A program made the position numbers and the translations under genes. 64,000 bases of DNA from Corallococcus caeni (GTDB lineage Bacteria > Myxococcota > Myxococcia > Myxococcales > Myxococcaceae): the NCBI RefSeq assembly GCF_036245865.1, contig NZ_BTTW01000004.1:744001-808000 (forward strand), in the 5' to 3' direction. Positions 29,850 through 64,000 of the stretch are shown piece after piece (within the stretch, counting starts at the first letter, position 1; each line of letters opens with the position of its first letter). A model generated the notes under the pieces. It was not told the DNA's origin. It saw only the letters and a list, made by a program, of their open reading frames with translations, and searched no databases.

Positions 29850-30556
29850 TTGGTCCGGATCTCGTCGATCAGACGGGCCGACAGGCCATTGACCATGGTC
29901 CGGTTGATCATCGGGTGCGCTTCGTGCGTGGGGCCGAAGTCGCTGTCCGGGTGGTAGGCGACCACGGACATTTCGGAGTCCGTGGTGCGGAAGGAGTGCG
30001 GGCCTTCGGCGCGAATGACGAACACGCGGCCCGGTATGAGCGGGATGATCTCCGTGGGCGTGACGCATTCGCCGTGCCCGCGAATCACCATGCCCACGCG
30101 CATTGACGGATGCGTGTGCTGCGTCTGATCAATGCCGGGCGGGAAGAAGAGCAGGTTGAAGCAGGCGTCGCCCATCATCACCGGGGGAATCAGCAGCGAG
30201 TCGGTGCAGCCGTCGATGTACTTGAGGCGCCCGCGCGCCTCCACCGGACCGCCAACCTGGAAGAAGCCGTTATAGCCCAGGCGGGAGATGGCAATGCCCC
30301 GGCCGCTGCCGTGCACCACGGCCTCGCCGGGCGCGGAGAAATACATGCCGCCGCGCAGCTTGAACTCACCGGCGGCATGCTCCAGCGTCACCGTGCCGTC
30401 GTAGACGTAGCCGATGTGCGTGGCGCCGGCCGGCAGCTTCAGCCGGTCTTCCGACCAGGCCCACAGCTGGGTGGAGAACGTGTCGTCCTTCATGTCCGCC
30501 AGCAGGCCGTGCGCGAGCGGAAAGGGAATGAAGCTGTCTTGGGGAACGGCGTGCAT
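29846..30556 (-). CDS. Cupin-domain protein, putative tailoring enzyme
   Basis: 236 residues from ATG at 30556 (CGGAG nine bases upstream); a TTG eight codons earlier also opens the frame. It is a beta-rich two-half cupin. The C-terminal half has HTH in GIDQTQHTHPSM, a downstream His in AEGPHSF and typical turn glycines, but the usual motif-1 Glu is not where expected. Metal binding, if any, would be through the three His residues. The N-terminal half keeps a cupin-like GDGTVTLEHA-type strand pattern (YDGTVTLEHAAGEFKL). Its stop overlaps the NRPS-A start by 4 bp (ATGA), and it follows the stand-alone ligase by 62 bp, so it is surely co-expressed with the synthetases. A role in making or modifying an unusual building block is inference. 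It is not a JmjC-type hydroxylase by eye. Confidence 0.75.
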
Positions 30557-30618
30557 GAGGTGGTGCTCCGGTGGAGGCAAGGGGACGGTGCTGGAATCGG
30601 CCGGACTGGCCCGGGGTG

Positions 30619-32280
30619 TCAGGTGCCCACGACGGGTTCGCTGCCAAAGTTGCGCCTGGCGTAGGCCTGGAACCGCTGTGCCAGCACGGCGCGCTTGACC
30701 TTGCCGGTCGGCGTCGCCGGGATGGGGTCGGCGCCGAACAGGACCACGCGCGGCCGGTAGCGGACGGAGCAGGCCTTCACTGCGTCCAGCACCTTTCTTT
30801 CGTTGTCAGGCGTGCGGGGCACCACGAGGTACAGGCCGATCTCCTCGCCCGCCGCCTCGTTGGGAAAACCCGTCACGGCGAAGCGGCCGACGGCGCGCAG
30901 CGCCTCCAGCTCGGCCTCGATGGCCAGCGGCGAGAGGTTCTCACCGTAGCGGATGACGATCTCCTTCTTGCGTCCGGTGACGAAGATGTAGCGCTCGCCG
31001 CCGACCAGGGCGAAGAAGCCCAGGTCTCCGGTGCGCAGCGCGCCCTCGCCCAGGGCCGCTTCGGTCGCGTCCCCGGCGTCCCAGTAGCCGCGCATCAGGG
31101 TGTGGCCTGTCACCACGATTTCACCCTCCTCCTCGGCGCCGGCGGGCGAGCCGTCCGCGCGGCGGATGCCGATGTCGCAGCCGAACAGGGCCGGGCCGAT
31201 GCTCGGCACCGCCCAGTGGCCCATGGAGCGCTCCAGGTCGGCGTCCGGGACATCCCAGGGAAGGGTGGCGGCGAAGTTCACGCATTCGCTCAGGCCGTAG
31301 CCCTGGTGGATGGGGATGCCCGTCCTGTCGACGAACTCGCGCGCCACCGTCTTGGGCAGCGGCGCGGCGGCCGAGGTCACGTACTTGAGGTCGGGCAGCG
31401 TGTCGCGCGGCACCGGCATGCGCGAGAGCACGCGGATGATTTCCGGCACCAGCGAGATGACGTCCACGCGCTCCGCGCGAAGGATGTCCCACACCGCCGC
31501 GCCCGGCAGGCCGGCGCTGAGCACGACATGGCTGCCCGCATAGAGTGAGGCCACCATGGAGAAGCCGAACGCGTTGGCGTGGAACAGCGGCAGCACGCAC
31601 ATGTGCACCCGGCGCCGCGCCAGGTCATGGATCCGCGACAGGCCCTCCGCGTTGACCAGCAGGTTGTAGTGGCTCAGGCACACGCCCTTGGGCGCGGAGG
31701 TGGTGCCGGAGGTGAACAGGATGACCGCCGGGTCGTCGGGCATCACGTCACGGGCTGGCCACTCGAAGCCCGCGTCGCCGTCGGCCGCGAGCGGCAGGGC
31801 CGGCAGTGCCACCATGCCGCCCGGTCTGGCCGCGACCAGCTCCGCTGACACCTCGCGGCCGGTGACCACGAGCCGGGGGGTGACCTTGTCGGCGATGAGC
31901 TGCAGCACGCGCGGCGATTCGGTGTTGCTCACCGGCACGGTCACCGCGCCCAGCGACATCAGCGCCAGGTGCGTGGCGAAGGCCTCCGGGCTGTTGGCGG
32001 ACAGCACGATGACGCGGTCGCCGCGCGTGATGCCGTGCCCACGCGCGAACCAGTGCGCGAGTGCGCGGACCTGGCGCAGCAGCGCTGCGGCGTCGAAGTG
32101 CAGCACGCGCCGTTCCGCCTCGTACCAGGTGAGCGCCGGCCCTCCGTGCGCCGGTACGCCCGCCAGCACCTGGGGCAGCGTGGTTCTTTCGATCAACCGG
32201 TCTTCCGGGCCGCGGCCGCGGTAGCCGCGCGCGGCGGCGTGGCGTGACAGCGGCGGGATGGCCGATGCGGCATCGCTCAT
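30619..32280 (-). CDS. Stand-alone adenylate-forming ligase (ANL superfamily)
   Basis: 553 residues from ATG at 32280 with GGGAGGAAA just upstream, 34 bp after the NRPS-B stop. ANL core motifs are visible: FTSGTTSAPKG (A3-like, about residue 195), IPIHQGYGLSE (A5-like, about 340), RTGDLGFF (A7-like), FVTGRKKEIVIRYGENLSP (A8-like) and TPTGKVKRAVL with the C-terminal catalytic Lys. There is no carrier, condensation or FAAL-type insertion domain. The sequence looks more like acyl- or aryl-acid:CoA/carrier ligases than like an NRPS A domain. It lies directly after an NRPS gene whose last A domain is visibly inactive, so it may charge that module's PCP in trans, or activate a precursor acid. The substrate cannot be predicted by eye. 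Confidence 0.85.
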   Translation of the reverse strand: MSDAASAIPPLSRHAAARGYRGRGPEDRLIERTTLPQVLAGVPAHGGPALTWYEAERRVLHFDAAALLRQVRALAHWFARGHGITRGDRVIVLSANSPEAFATHLALMSLGAVTVPVSNTESPRVLQLIADKVTPRLVVTGREVSAELVAARPGGMVALPALPLAADGDAGFEWPARDVMPDDPAVILFTSGTTSAPKGVCLSHYNLLVNAEGLSRIHDLARRRVHMCVLPLFHANAFGFSMVASLYAGSHVVLSAGLPGAAVWDILRAERVDVISLVPEIIRVLSRMPVPRDTLPDLKYVTSAAAPLPKTVAREFVDRTGIPIHQGYGLSECVNFAATLPWDVPDADLERSMGHWAVPSIGPALFGCDIGIRRADGSPAGAEEEGEIVVTGHTLMRGYWDAGDATEAALGEGALRTGDLGFFALVGGERYIFVTGRKKEIVIRYGENLSPLAIEAELEALRAVGRFAVTGFPNEAAGEEIGLYLVVPRTPDNERKVLDAVKACSVRYRPRVVLFGADPIPATPTGKVKRAVLAQRFQAYARRNFGSEPVVGT

Positions 32281-32314
32281 GGGTTTCCTCCCGGCATTGC
32301 GTTCCTCCACGGGG

Positions 32315-43954
<11,640 letters not shown>

Positions 43955-44003
43955 GGCGGGTTCCTTCGTAAGGAGGTGATGGGCGCGCGGGGCGGGAAGG
44001 GGG

Positions 44004-57038
<13,035 letters not shown>

Positions 57039-57079
57039 TCTCAGGCTTCCTCATGCGTGGCCCGGACCGATTTGGCCAA

Positions 57080-57108
57080 GCACCTTGGAGTTCAGCTGTT
57101 GCTGTCAA
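57080..57108 (-). promoter_or_regulatory. Candidate -35/-10 region of the NRPS operon
   Basis: On the minus strand TTGACA (57108-57103) is followed after 17 bp by a poor -10 match (AGGTGC, 57085-57080), 42 bp upstream of the NRPS-C start. The 213-bp gap to the divergent small gene must hold promoters for both directions; no other clear signal was seen. Confidence 0.22.
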
Positions 57109-57251
57109 TCCGGACCTTAGGCAAGTCGTGTCCTTCCTCCAACCTCCAATGGACGTTGGTGGATTCCACTCGTTTTGGCGCTCTACGGTTGGGCTTTGGA
57201 GTTTGTCTTTCGTTCAGGCGGCCCGGGTTCTTCGCCGCTATCCTGGTCACC

Positions 57252-57557
57252 ATGACCGGACCGCGAGCGAAGACCTGTGCGACGTGCGGGCGCGTCATCG
57301 CGGCCCATGCCGTCTACTATCGCTTCAGCCTGGTGTTGGAAGGGGAGCAGGACATCCTCGACCCCTCGGATGACTTGTCTGGCGATCCCGCGGAGGCGCT
57401 CGCGGCGTTGGTCCGGCGGTTGGATGAGGGTTCCGCGGACCCCGGTGAGCTGGAGGCTCAGGTGCACTGGGAGCGCAGCGGGGTCGTCTGTTCTGAATGC
57501 CGCTCCGTGGCGGTGCGGATGCTCAGCACCCCCACGGAGGACACGGGCCCGCACTGA
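57252..57557 (+). CDS. Small double-CxxC hypothetical protein
   Basis: 101 residues. ATG at 57252 is chosen because the open frame upstream lies antisense to the NRPS-C start and lacks conserved features, whereas MTGPRAKTCATCGRV opens the zinc-ribbon-like region. Two CxxC pairs (CATC near 9-12 and CSEC near 80-83) bracket an acidic middle, suggesting a single zinc site. No family recognised. It is divergent from the NRPS operon and convergent, 3 bp apart, with the MDR oxidoreductase gene. Confidence 0.6.
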   Translation: MTGPRAKTCATCGRVIAAHAVYYRFSLVLEGEQDILDPSDDLSGDPAEALAALVRRLDEGSADPGELEAQVHWERSGVVCSECRSVAVRMLSTPTEDTGPH

Positions 57558-57560
57558 GGG

Positions 57561-58535
57561 TCACTGGATCCGGAGCGTGTACTTGCCCAGGTGGTGCTTG
57601 AGCACCTCCTGCTGCGCCTTCGCGGCTTCCTCCAGGGCGTAGCTGCGGCCGATCTCCAGGTGGAAGGGCCCGGCTTCAATCAGCGCGTTCATGCGTTTCA
57701 GGACGTCCGCGCCGGGGATGCCGTCGTAGGGGATGCCCTGGATGCCTTCGGGGACCTTGGGCGCGGGCTCCACTCCGTTCGGCCAGGCGACGCGCCCTCC
57801 CTTTCGCACGTGCTGGAGCGCCTTCTCCGCGGCGTCGCCACTCGCCAGGACCAGCGCCGCGTCGAAGCCTTCCTTCGCGAACTCATCGCAGACCTTGTCC
57901 ACGTCTCCCTTGCGGCCATCCACGACCGCGTCCGCTCCCAGCCTCCGGGCCAGATCCACCCCGTCCTCGCCCGACGCCACCGCCAGCACCTTCGCGCCCA
58001 TCCTCTTCGCGAACTGCAATGCCATGTGGCCAATGCCTCCGTTGGCGCCGAAGATGAGCAGGCGTTGCCCTGACTTGAGCTGGAGATGGTCCTCCAGTCC
58101 CCGCAACGCGGTGATTCCATCCGCGGCGAGCGCCGCCGCCTGCTCCACCTTCAGCCCCTTGGGAATCCGCGCAGCCTGGTCTCCCTTCACGGCGACGTAT
58201 TCCGCGTAGAACCCTCCCTTGGTGCTCAGGAACGCGGAGCCGTAGACCTGGTCGCCCACCTGGAGGTCCTTCACGCCCTTGCCCACGGCGACGACTTCTC
58301 CCGCACCGTCGGCTCCGGGGACGTAGGGGAACTTCGGGCCTCCCGGGAGCATCTCGGCCATCTGGCCCTCTCGCTCCATCCAATCCCAGGCGCCGATCCC
58401 CGCCGCCGCGACGCGGACGAGGACTTCATCATCTCCGCAGGTGGGCACGGAGACGGTCTTGATGCCCAGGACCTCTGGCCCGCCGAAGCGGTCGAGCGCA
58501 GCGGCCTTCATCTTGTCGGGAATGCTTGCTGGCAT
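57561..58535 (-). CDS. Quinone oxidoreductase-like NADP-dependent MDR enzyme
   Basis: 324 residues; GAAGGAG precedes the ATG. Medium-chain dehydrogenase/reductase fold: a GroES-like N-terminal half with PGADGAGEVVAVGKGV and DLQVGDQVYGS, and a Rossmann half with LLIFGANGGIGHMALQFAK (about 160-178), the AxGGxG-type NADP(H) loop of the quinone-reductase branch. The catalytic and structural zinc cysteines of alcohol dehydrogenases are absent, which fits a zinc-independent quinone or enone reductase. It is not in the NRPS operon: it shares the strand but is separated from it by a plus-strand gene. Substrate unknown. Confidence 0.88.
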   Translation of the reverse strand: MPASIPDKMKAAALDRFGGPEVLGIKTVSVPTCGDDEVLVRVAAAGIGAWDWMEREGQMAEMLPGGPKFPYVPGADGAGEVVAVGKGVKDLQVGDQVYGSAFLSTKGGFYAEYVAVKGDQAARIPKGLKVEQAAALAADGITALRGLEDHLQLKSGQRLLIFGANGGIGHMALQFAKRMGAKVLAVASGEDGVDLARRLGADAVVDGRKGDVDKVCDEFAKEGFDAALVLASGDAAEKALQHVRKGGRVAWPNGVEPAPKVPEGIQGIPYDGIPGADVLKRMNALIEAGPFHLEIGRSYALEEAAKAQQEVLKHHLGKYTLRIQ

Positions 58536-58680
58536 GCTGTGACTCCTTCACGGGGAATGCCTGTCCACGGAGACGATGCGCACTCCAGGTGACACGACCA
58601 GCAGCCGCAGTCCCCCCGGGCGCCTATCCCCTCCCTCGTGAATCGGGCATCCTGGCGGCTCCAGGCTCCACGGGGGAAAC

Positions 58681-59847
58681 ATGCACTCAGGCAAGGAAGC
58701 CATCGTCCTCATCCATGGCTCGGACTCCAAGCAGCGGGACTCCGGCCGGGGCCTGCTGACCGAAGGGCTGCTCAAGGTCCCTGAAGGCGTGGTCGTCACG
58801 CAGCAGGGGCCCATCACCATCCAGGGCGCCAGCGGCCTCCAGTTCCAGGTCACGCGTCACGAGGACGGCGAGAAGCGCTCGGTGGATGTCTATGAAGCGT
58901 TCTGGGCGGACCTGATTCCGTCGCTCACCCGCATGGGACTCCGGGCCCGCGTGCTGGGCGGACTGGAGCTGCTGGTCTACTGGGGCTTCTCCGGCGTCTG
59001 GAAGGGCTTCCTGCGGCGCAAGGTCCTGACGTCCAGCCTCATCGTCGGGCTCGTCTTCCTGCTGTACTGGTACCTGACCACGCTGCTGCTGTTCTTCTCC
59101 GCCCTGCAGCAGGACCCGACCTTCCCGGCGATGGCGCTGCCGGACAGCACCGTGAGCGCCGCGAACTCGATGCTCAAGGGCCTGGCCCGCGTCGTCGCGC
59201 CCGTGGCCTCGGGCCTGGGCGGCTGGAAGGGCTGGGTGCTCCTGTCCCTCGTCATGAGCGCGCTCCCCATCCACCGGGCCGTGGATGTCGCGAACCTCTC
59301 CCATCGCTACCTCACCGATGCGCTCGTGGGAAACGGCGTCGTCGGCCTGCGCACGGAGCTTCGCAGCCGCGTCAGCGCCACGCTCCGGGCCGTCGTCGAG
59401 AGCGGGACGTATTCGCGGGTGACGGTGGTGGCCCACAGCTTCGGCGCCGCGATGGCCGTGGACGTGCTCGCTGACTTCCGCTCCAGGTCCGGGACCCCCA
59501 TCCGGCTCGTCACGCTGGGCGGCCCCCTGGAGTTGCTCGCGCGCCGGGCGGACTGGCTGGACAAGGAGATCCAGCGGTGCGCCGCCAATGATCAGCTCAT
59601 CCAGTGGCTCGACTTCTACTCGGACGAGGACTGGTTCTGCACGAAGACGCCCTTCCGCGCGGATGACACGCGGCTCATCCACCGCCCCATCCAGCAGAAG
59701 GCGTCCCTGGGCGCCAGGATGTCGGGCGAGACGCACAACCGCTATCTCGGGGATGCGCGGGTGCTGCAGGCGCTGCTGGAGCCCGTGCCGGCGCCGACTG
59801 CTTCGGCGCCGCCGGCTTCGGAGCCCGTCAATCCAAGAGCTGCATGA
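58681..59847 (+). CDS. Membrane-anchored alpha/beta-hydrolase-like protein
   Basis: 388 residues; GGGGGAAAC precedes ATG 58681. The protein opens with a hydrolase first strand and oxyanion-type loop ([12 protein letters not shown]) and later has [16 protein letters not shown] (about 240-258), a nucleophile elbow in the A-x-S-x-G form, then [10 protein letters not shown] and a late His near SGETHNRYL. Between them, at about 112-140, lies a very hydrophobic segment ([20 protein letters not shown]) plus a weaker one near 180-195, so one or two membrane helices are inserted in the hydrolase fold. It could be a lipase or esterase acting at the membrane. The 3' end overlaps the convergent helicase gene by 20 bp. 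Confidence 0.6.
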   Translation: MHSGKEAIVLIHGSDSKQRDSGRGLLTEGLLKVPEGVVVTQQGPITIQGASGLQFQVTRHEDGEKRSVDVYEAFWADLIPSLTRMGLRARVLGGLELLVYWGFSGVWKGFLRRKVLTSSLIVGLVFLLYWYLTTLLLFFSALQQDPTFPAMALPDSTVSAANSMLKGLARVVAPVASGLGGWKGWVLLSLVMSALPIHRAVDVANLSHRYLTDALVGNGVVGLRTELRSRVSATLRAVVESGTYSRVTVVAHSFGAAMAVDVLADFRSRSGTPIRLVTLGGPLELLARRADWLDKEIQRCAANDQLIQWLDFYSDEDWFCTKTPFRADDTRLIHRPIQQKASLGARMSGETHNRYLGDARVLQALLEPVPAPTASAPPASEPVNPRAA

Positions 59848-62824
59848 GGTCCGCGCGCGTGAGCGCGGTGCCCCCCGTGGCGCCTCCGAGCGCGGCCTCG
59901 AAGAGGGCCCGCTTCTTCTCCTGGAGGAGGAGGATCTTCTCCTCCACCGTGCCCTGGGACACCATCCGGTAGACCATCACCGGCCGCTGCTGCCCGATGC
60001 GGTGCGCCCGGTCCGCCGCCTGCGCCTCCACCGACGGGTTCCACCACGGGTCCACCAGGAAGACGTGATCCGCGGCGGTGAGGTTGAGCCCCGTCGCTCC
60101 TGCCTTCAGCGAGATGAGCATGACGGGCGCTCCCTTCTCGTCCTGGAACGACGTCGCCACCGCGCCCCGGTTCGACGTGCTGCCATCCAGGCGGATGAAG
60201 CCGATGTCGGCCTCGCTCAGCGCGGGCTCGATGAGGTCCAGCATCGACGTCCACTGCGAGAACACCAGCGCCTTGTGCCCGTCCGCCACCGCCGTGCCGA
60301 GCGCCTCCACCAGCGCCTGCACCTTCGAGGACGTCCTCGCCTGCTGCCCCGGCACCAGCGCCGGATGGCAGGCCGCCTGCCTCAGCCGCAGCAGCGCCTC
60401 CAGCGCCTTCATCACGCTGCCGCCCTCCTCGAGCTGCGACACCACCTCCTCGCGGGTCGCGGCGTGGACCGCGTCGTAGACGGCGCGCTCCTGCTCGGTG
60501 AGGGTGACGTGCCGCACGGCCTCCGTGCGCGGGGGCAGCTCCGGCGCCACGTCGCGCTTGAGCCTGCGCAACACGAAGGGCCGGATGCGCGCGCGCAGGG
60601 CCCCCGCGGCGCCCTTCTGGTTCTCCGACACCGGCCGGGCCCAGCGCTCCTCGAACGCCTTGCGTCCGCCCAGCAGGCCCCGGTTGGTGAAGTGCATCAG
60701 GCTCCACAGCTCCTCGAGCCGGTTCTCGATGGGCGTGCCGCTGAGCGCGATGCGGAAGCCCGCGTCCAGCTCGTACGCCGCCCGCGCCACCTGGCTGTCC
60801 GGGTTCTTGATGGCCTGGGCTTCATCCAGCACCACCGTGTCCCACGTCCTCGCCGCGAGGAGGGCCGCGTCCAGGCGCAGGAGCGCGTACGTGGTGAGCG
60901 TCACGTCCGCGGACTCGTCCAGCGTGCGCCCCACGCCGTGATAGACAGACACCTTCAGCGACGGGCGGAAGCGCTTCACCTCCGCCTCCCAGTTGGGCAG
61001 CACGCTCGTGGGCGCCACGACCAGCGTTCCTTTGCCCAGCGTGCAGATGGTCTGCAGCGTCTTGCCCAGACCCATGTCGTCCGCGAGCACGCCTCCCAGC
61101 CCTGCCTGCCGCAGGAAGGTCAGCCAGCTCACGCCCTGCAACTGGTACGGGCGCAGCGTCGCGGTGAGGTCCTTCGGGAGCTGGGGCTCGGGCAGCTTCT
61201 GGAAGCCCTGCACCAGGGGCGCGAGCCGCTCCATGACGGGCGGGGCAGGGTGCTCCAATGCTTCGCACAGGCCGGTGAGCTGGGGGATGGCGTGGTTCGC
61301 GAGCCGGCCGTCCCGCTCGCGCGCGGCCAGCAGGTCCGTCACGCGCTGGCCATGGGCCTTCAGCCAGCCCGTGGGCAGGGGCGCCCAGCCTCCGCCCTCC
61401 AGCGGCACCAGCCCCAGGCCTTCCTCCCAGGCCCGCATCACCGCGCCCGCGTCCACGGTGCGCTTCTCGCCAGGGCCCAGGCCCTCCACCTGGAAGTCGA
61501 GCGAGAAGCCCACGCGCGGCACGCCCGCGTCGGTGGTGGCCGTGTCCAGCGTGAGCAGCGGCTTGAGCTTCACGTCGGGGCTGACCACGCCCGCGGCGTT
61601 GCCCGTGAGCCCTCCGCGCCACTTGCGCAGCTTGTCCGCGAGCTGCACGGCCTCCTTGCCGTGGACCGTCACGCGCCGGCCCGGCGCCATGTTCAGCTCG
61701 TCCCTCAGCTGGTGGATGAGCTTCGTCTCCGTGGGCTCGTCGCGCACGGGCGCGGCGCCCTGGAGGTACACCAGCCGCCCGTTGTCGATGCGCGCGGTGG
61801 GCGGCGAGCCGTACACCAGCGTGGGCAGCACGGAGAGCCCCGTGTCGAGCTTGTCGAGCTCCAGCGAGATGCGCGGCTTGAGCGTCCGGTCGATGGGGGG
61901 CAGCCGCCGGCTCTTCACGTCCACCGGCATGCGCCGCGCGAAGTCCGGCAGCACCTTGCTGGTCAGGTCCGCCAGCTGCTCCGGGGAGAAGACGCGCTCC
62001 TGGGGCAGGTTCTCCAGCCGCGCGCCCGTGAGGGGCTGCTCGCCCAGCCGGCAGAGCGCTCCGGCGCACAGCGCGACGCCGGGGCTCACCAGCTCGTTGA
62101 TGCGCGGATCCCGCTCCACCTTGAGCACGGTCTGCTCGCCCCGGTCCTCCACGGTGACGCGGGGGAGGAGCGGCTCGTTGGAGACGGCGACGAGCGCGCC
62201 GTCGAAGAGGACGGTGCGCGCCTTCTCCAGCACGTGCAGCAGGGTGTCCAGCTTGCTCTGAGGGAGCGCGCCCCGGGTGGGCTGCGCGAGCAGCTTGTCC
62301 GCGAGCAGGTCGCATGGATCCACGTGGATGCGCGCGGCCTCCACGGGGTTCTGGATGACGGACGCCAGGCTCCGGGCCAGCAGCCGCGCGGTGTTGTCCG
62401 GCCGGACCACCAGCCGCTCCAACTGGAGGCCGCCGTCCACGCGCTTGAAGCGGTACACCAGCCGCTCCGGCTTCGGCGCGGTGCCGGGGCGCGAGGCCGT
62501 GGAGGCGGGGCCCGGGCGGGCAGGGGACGCCGCCGCCGTGGCCTTCCTTCCTTCCGCCTGACGCAGGACGATGGCCGCGGCGATGACGTGCTCGCAGGGG
62601 TCCACCTTCCCCCGGCAGTCGCACTCCCAGATTTCGTCCTCGGGGTAGAGGGTGGTGGTGAGCGGGGTGGGCCGGCCGGGGATGCGGACCCGCAGGACGA
62701 CCTCCTCCTCGTCCACGGACTGCACCGACACGACCCCCGCGCGCGACAGGGCCTGTCCGGCGGACCACGTGGCCGGGCCTGACTCCTCCCGGATGGCTTC
62801 GAGCAGTTCCGCGAGCGCCGACAT
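59828..62824 (-). CDS. SWIM zinc-finger SNF2-family DNA helicase/ATPase
   Basis: 998 residues. An N-terminal SWIM-type zinc finger ([12 protein letters not shown], about 68-79) is followed by a long region of about 450 residues specific to bacterial SNF2 proteins. The SNF2 ATPase comes next: motif [13 protein letters not shown] (about 580), motif II DEAQ (about 660), [15 protein letters not shown] (motif III), and in the second lobe [24 protein letters not shown] and [12 protein letters not shown] (motif VI, about 940). The DEAQ box instead of DEAH is common in bacterial RapA/HepA-like SNF2 proteins. Likely role: ATP-driven remodelling of nucleoprotein complexes; no partner gene in the window indicates the pathway. 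Confidence 0.92.
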   Translation of the reverse strand: MSALAELLEAIREESGPATWSAGQALSRAGVVSVQSVDEEEVVLRVRIPGRPTPLTTTLYPEDEIWECDCRGKVDPCEHVIAAAIVLRQAEGRKATAAASPARPGPASTASRPGTAPKPERLVYRFKRVDGGLQLERLVVRPDNTARLLARSLASVIQNPVEAARIHVDPCDLLADKLLAQPTRGALPQSKLDTLLHVLEKARTVLFDGALVAVSNEPLLPRVTVEDRGEQTVLKVERDPRINELVSPGVALCAGALCRLGEQPLTGARLENLPQERVFSPEQLADLTSKVLPDFARRMPVDVKSRRLPPIDRTLKPRISLELDKLDTGLSVLPTLVYGSPPTARIDNGRLVYLQGAAPVRDEPTETKLIHQLRDELNMAPGRRVTVHGKEAVQLADKLRKWRGGLTGNAAGVVSPDVKLKPLLTLDTATTDAGVPRVGFSLDFQVEGLGPGEKRTVDAGAVMRAWEEGLGLVPLEGGGWAPLPTGWLKAHGQRVTDLLAARERDGRLANHAIPQLTGLCEALEHPAPPVMERLAPLVQGFQKLPEPQLPKDLTATLRPYQLQGVSWLTFLRQAGLGGVLADDMGLGKTLQTICTLGKGTLVVAPTSVLPNWEAEVKRFRPSLKVSVYHGVGRTLDESADVTLTTYALLRLDAALLAARTWDTVVLDEAQAIKNPDSQVARAAYELDAGFRIALSGTPIENRLEELWSLMHFTNRGLLGGRKAFEERWARPVSENQKGAAGALRARIRPFVLRRLKRDVAPELPPRTEAVRHVTLTEQERAVYDAVHAATREEVVSQLEEGGSVMKALEALLRLRQAACHPALVPGQQARTSSKVQALVEALGTAVADGHKALVFSQWTSMLDLIEPALSEADIGFIRLDGSTSNRGAVATSFQDEKGAPVMLISLKAGATGLNLTAADHVFLVDPWWNPSVEAQAADRAHRIGQQRPVMVYRMVSQGTVEEKILLLQEKKRALFEAALGGATGGTALTRADLMQLLD

Positions 62825-63134
62825 ACGAGGGGCGATTCCCTAGCCCCGGGCCGGGCGCGGCGCAAGCAACGGGGCGAGTCGCTGTGACACCGCGAGATAC
62901 ACGCCCCGGCGCTTCTGTGACGGGCAGCGCTACAGGCCCCAGGACAGGCGCGTCACCCGGGAGGGGGCCTTCCGAGGAAGACTTCGAAACCATGGAACAT
63001 GGCGTGACAGGTGCATGAGGCACGGCCTGGAGCGCGCGTCCGGTGCTTCCCCCTGTCGCTGCTGGCCGGACTCACCGCGTCTCCACCCGATGTGCGCGAA
63101 GCAGACAGTGCCCCCCACACAGTCGAGGTCCCAC
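62825..63134 (+). other. 310-bp divergent intergenic region
   Basis: Lies between the SNF2 gene (minus) and the lipoprotein gene (plus) and must carry promoters for both. I see no convincing hairpin, direct repeat or RNA gene. The weak GAGGTC before ATG 63135 is the only translation signal noted. Confidence 0.6.
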
Positions 63135-63935
63135 ATGCACCTGAAGATGACGAGTCGCCTCCTGGCGGCTGCGTTCCTGAGCCTGGTTGCCGGTTGCCAG
63201 GGTGAGCCGACGCAGGCTCCGGAAGGTTCGCAGTCCGCGCAGCAGCTCTCCGCCGCGGCGGAGTGTGTCCAGCGGTTTGACGGCATCACCACCTGCGCCA
63301 AGGGCAACGCGGCCCTGAGCGCCTCCGAGAAGGGCGTGCAGGTCACCGGCCTGAAGGACGCCAAGACGGACGGCGTCTCCAGCACGTTCAACGACGCCAT
63401 CACCTGGTCGCAGGACGCGCGGGTGCGCGTCGGCAGCGCCACGGGCGGCATTGCCCTGTCCGCGCGGGATGGCGACCAGGTCGTCAGCACCCTGCGCATG
63501 ATTCCCGGCAAGGACCGCCAGGTGCAGGTGGCGCCGGGCTTCACCGGTTCGCCCTCCGGCGCGTTCCGGATGAACGTCTACAACAATGGCAACCTCGTCG
63601 GGACGACCGCCCAGCCGCAGTCGATGATCATCATCTTCTACAGCTGGTGGGACTTCCTCGACTGGTACTACTGGCACTGGGACTTCTTCTCCTTCCGCAC
63701 CCGGACGGGCGGGAGCGTGGGCCAGGACGGCGCCTGCGGCTGGCGCCTGCACGCGGCCAACACGACCTTCCGCGTCAAGCTCGCGGACGGCAAGGAGGTC
63801 GTCGGTGACACGGCGGAGTTCATCGAGGAGATCGGCGACGGCGCCTATCCGTACCGCCACTTCTCCGGCATCGACGTGAACGCCAGCGCCACGGACTTCC
63901 TCATCACGGGCGAGTCCTTCGGCCAGGAGAAGTAG
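63135..63935 (+). CDS. Lipoprotein with aromatic-rich patch
   Basis: 266 residues. ATG at 63135 (or Met5) is chosen because it opens a lipoprotein signal with lipobox LVAGC (Cys21); the open frame upstream has no such sense. The mature N-terminal half is beta-rich and polar. At residues 168-187 about 14 of 20 residues are Phe, Tyr or Trp (for example SWWDFLDWYYWHWDFF), followed by a Gly-rich turn and a second beta-rich region to the C-terminus. No family recognised. The patch could be a carbohydrate- or lipid-binding surface or a membrane-interface insertion. Monocistronic, with a terminator-like hairpin after the stop. Confidence 0.75.
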   Translation: MHLKMTSRLLAAAFLSLVAGCQGEPTQAPEGSQSAQQLSAAAECVQRFDGITTCAKGNAALSASEKGVQVTGLKDAKTDGVSSTFNDAITWSQDARVRVGSATGGIALSARDGDQVVSTLRMIPGKDRQVQVAPGFTGSPSGAFRMNVYNNGNLVGTTAQPQSMIIIFYSWWDFLDWYYWHWDFFSFRTRTGGSVGQDGACGWRLHAANTTFRVKLADGKEVVGDTAEFIEEIGDGAYPYRHFSGIDVNASATDFLITGESFGQEK

Positions 63936-63944
63936 CCTTCACCT

Positions 63945-63995
63945 CCACCGGGTGGGGGCTCCTGCTTCCCGCCCGGTGGGCTGTCTGTCTTTGTC
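63945..63995 (+). terminator. Probable terminator after the aromatic-rich lipoprotein
   Basis: An 8-bp GC-rich inverted repeat (63945-63952 with 63972-63979) is followed by a T-rich stretch (TGTCTGTCTTTGTCTT), starting 9 nt past the stop codon. Confidence 0.55.
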
Positions 63996-64000
63996 TTCCC

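Overview
The window is GC-rich (about 70% by eye) bacterial chromosome. Its gene content suggests a myxobacterium of the Myxococcus/Corallococcus type: a large TPR protein followed by a zinc-ribbon/GYF/TonB-like protein resembling the GltI-GltJ (AgmK-AgmX) gliding-motility pair, several lipoproteins, a protein resembling a family known from myxobacteria (TIGR04552), and a very large NRPS cluster. Genus assignment is inference; no rRNA or species marker is present.

Left flank (1-19,218). The 3' part of the giant TPR gene and the GltJ-like gene run on the plus strand and end at a strong inverted repeat. Next come a Cys-rich lipoprotein with a textbook terminator, a secreted MORN/YwqK-type repeat protein and the TIGR04552-like protein. 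On the minus strand are a beta-propeller/Ig-like lipoprotein, the SRP GTPase Ffh and a fused PabA-PabB aminodeoxychorismate synthase. A tRNA-Leu(UAA) on the plus strand ends 17 bp before the NRPS cluster.

Centre (19,236-57,038, all minus strand, transcribed right to left). One compact, operon-like lipopeptide NRPS cluster. NRPS-C (44,004-57,038) is FAAL-ACP, C-A-PCP-E, C-A-PCP, C-A-PCP. NRPS-B (32,315-43,954) is TubC-type docking, C-A(Thr, interrupted by an FkbM methyltransferase plus a second SAM methyltransferase)-PCP, C-A(Thr)-PCP, C-A(degenerate)-PCP. Then come a free-standing adenylate-forming ligase (30,619-32,280), a cupin protein (29,846-30,556) overlapping the next gene by ATGA, and NRPS-A (19,236-29,849): TubC-type docking, C-A(Ser)-PCP, C-A-PCP, C-A(aromatic-like)-PCP-TE. 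Colinear reading gives a fatty-acylated nonapeptide: acyl - D-X1 - X2 - X3 - (N,O-methyl)Thr - Thr - X6 - Ser - X8 - Phe-like, released by the thioesterase. I do not recognise the product.

The most unusual points are the tandem O-/N-type methyltransferase insertion in the Thr A domain, a 1.44 kb almost identical copy of that A domain without the insertion in the next module, and a visibly dead A domain in module 6 directly upstream of a stand-alone ligase that could load that module in trans.

Right flank (57,252-64,000). A small double-CxxC protein, a quinone-oxidoreductase-like MDR enzyme, a membrane-anchored alpha/beta-hydrolase-like protein, a SWIM-SNF2 helicase and a lipoprotein with an extraordinary aromatic-rich patch. 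These look unrelated to the NRPS cluster.
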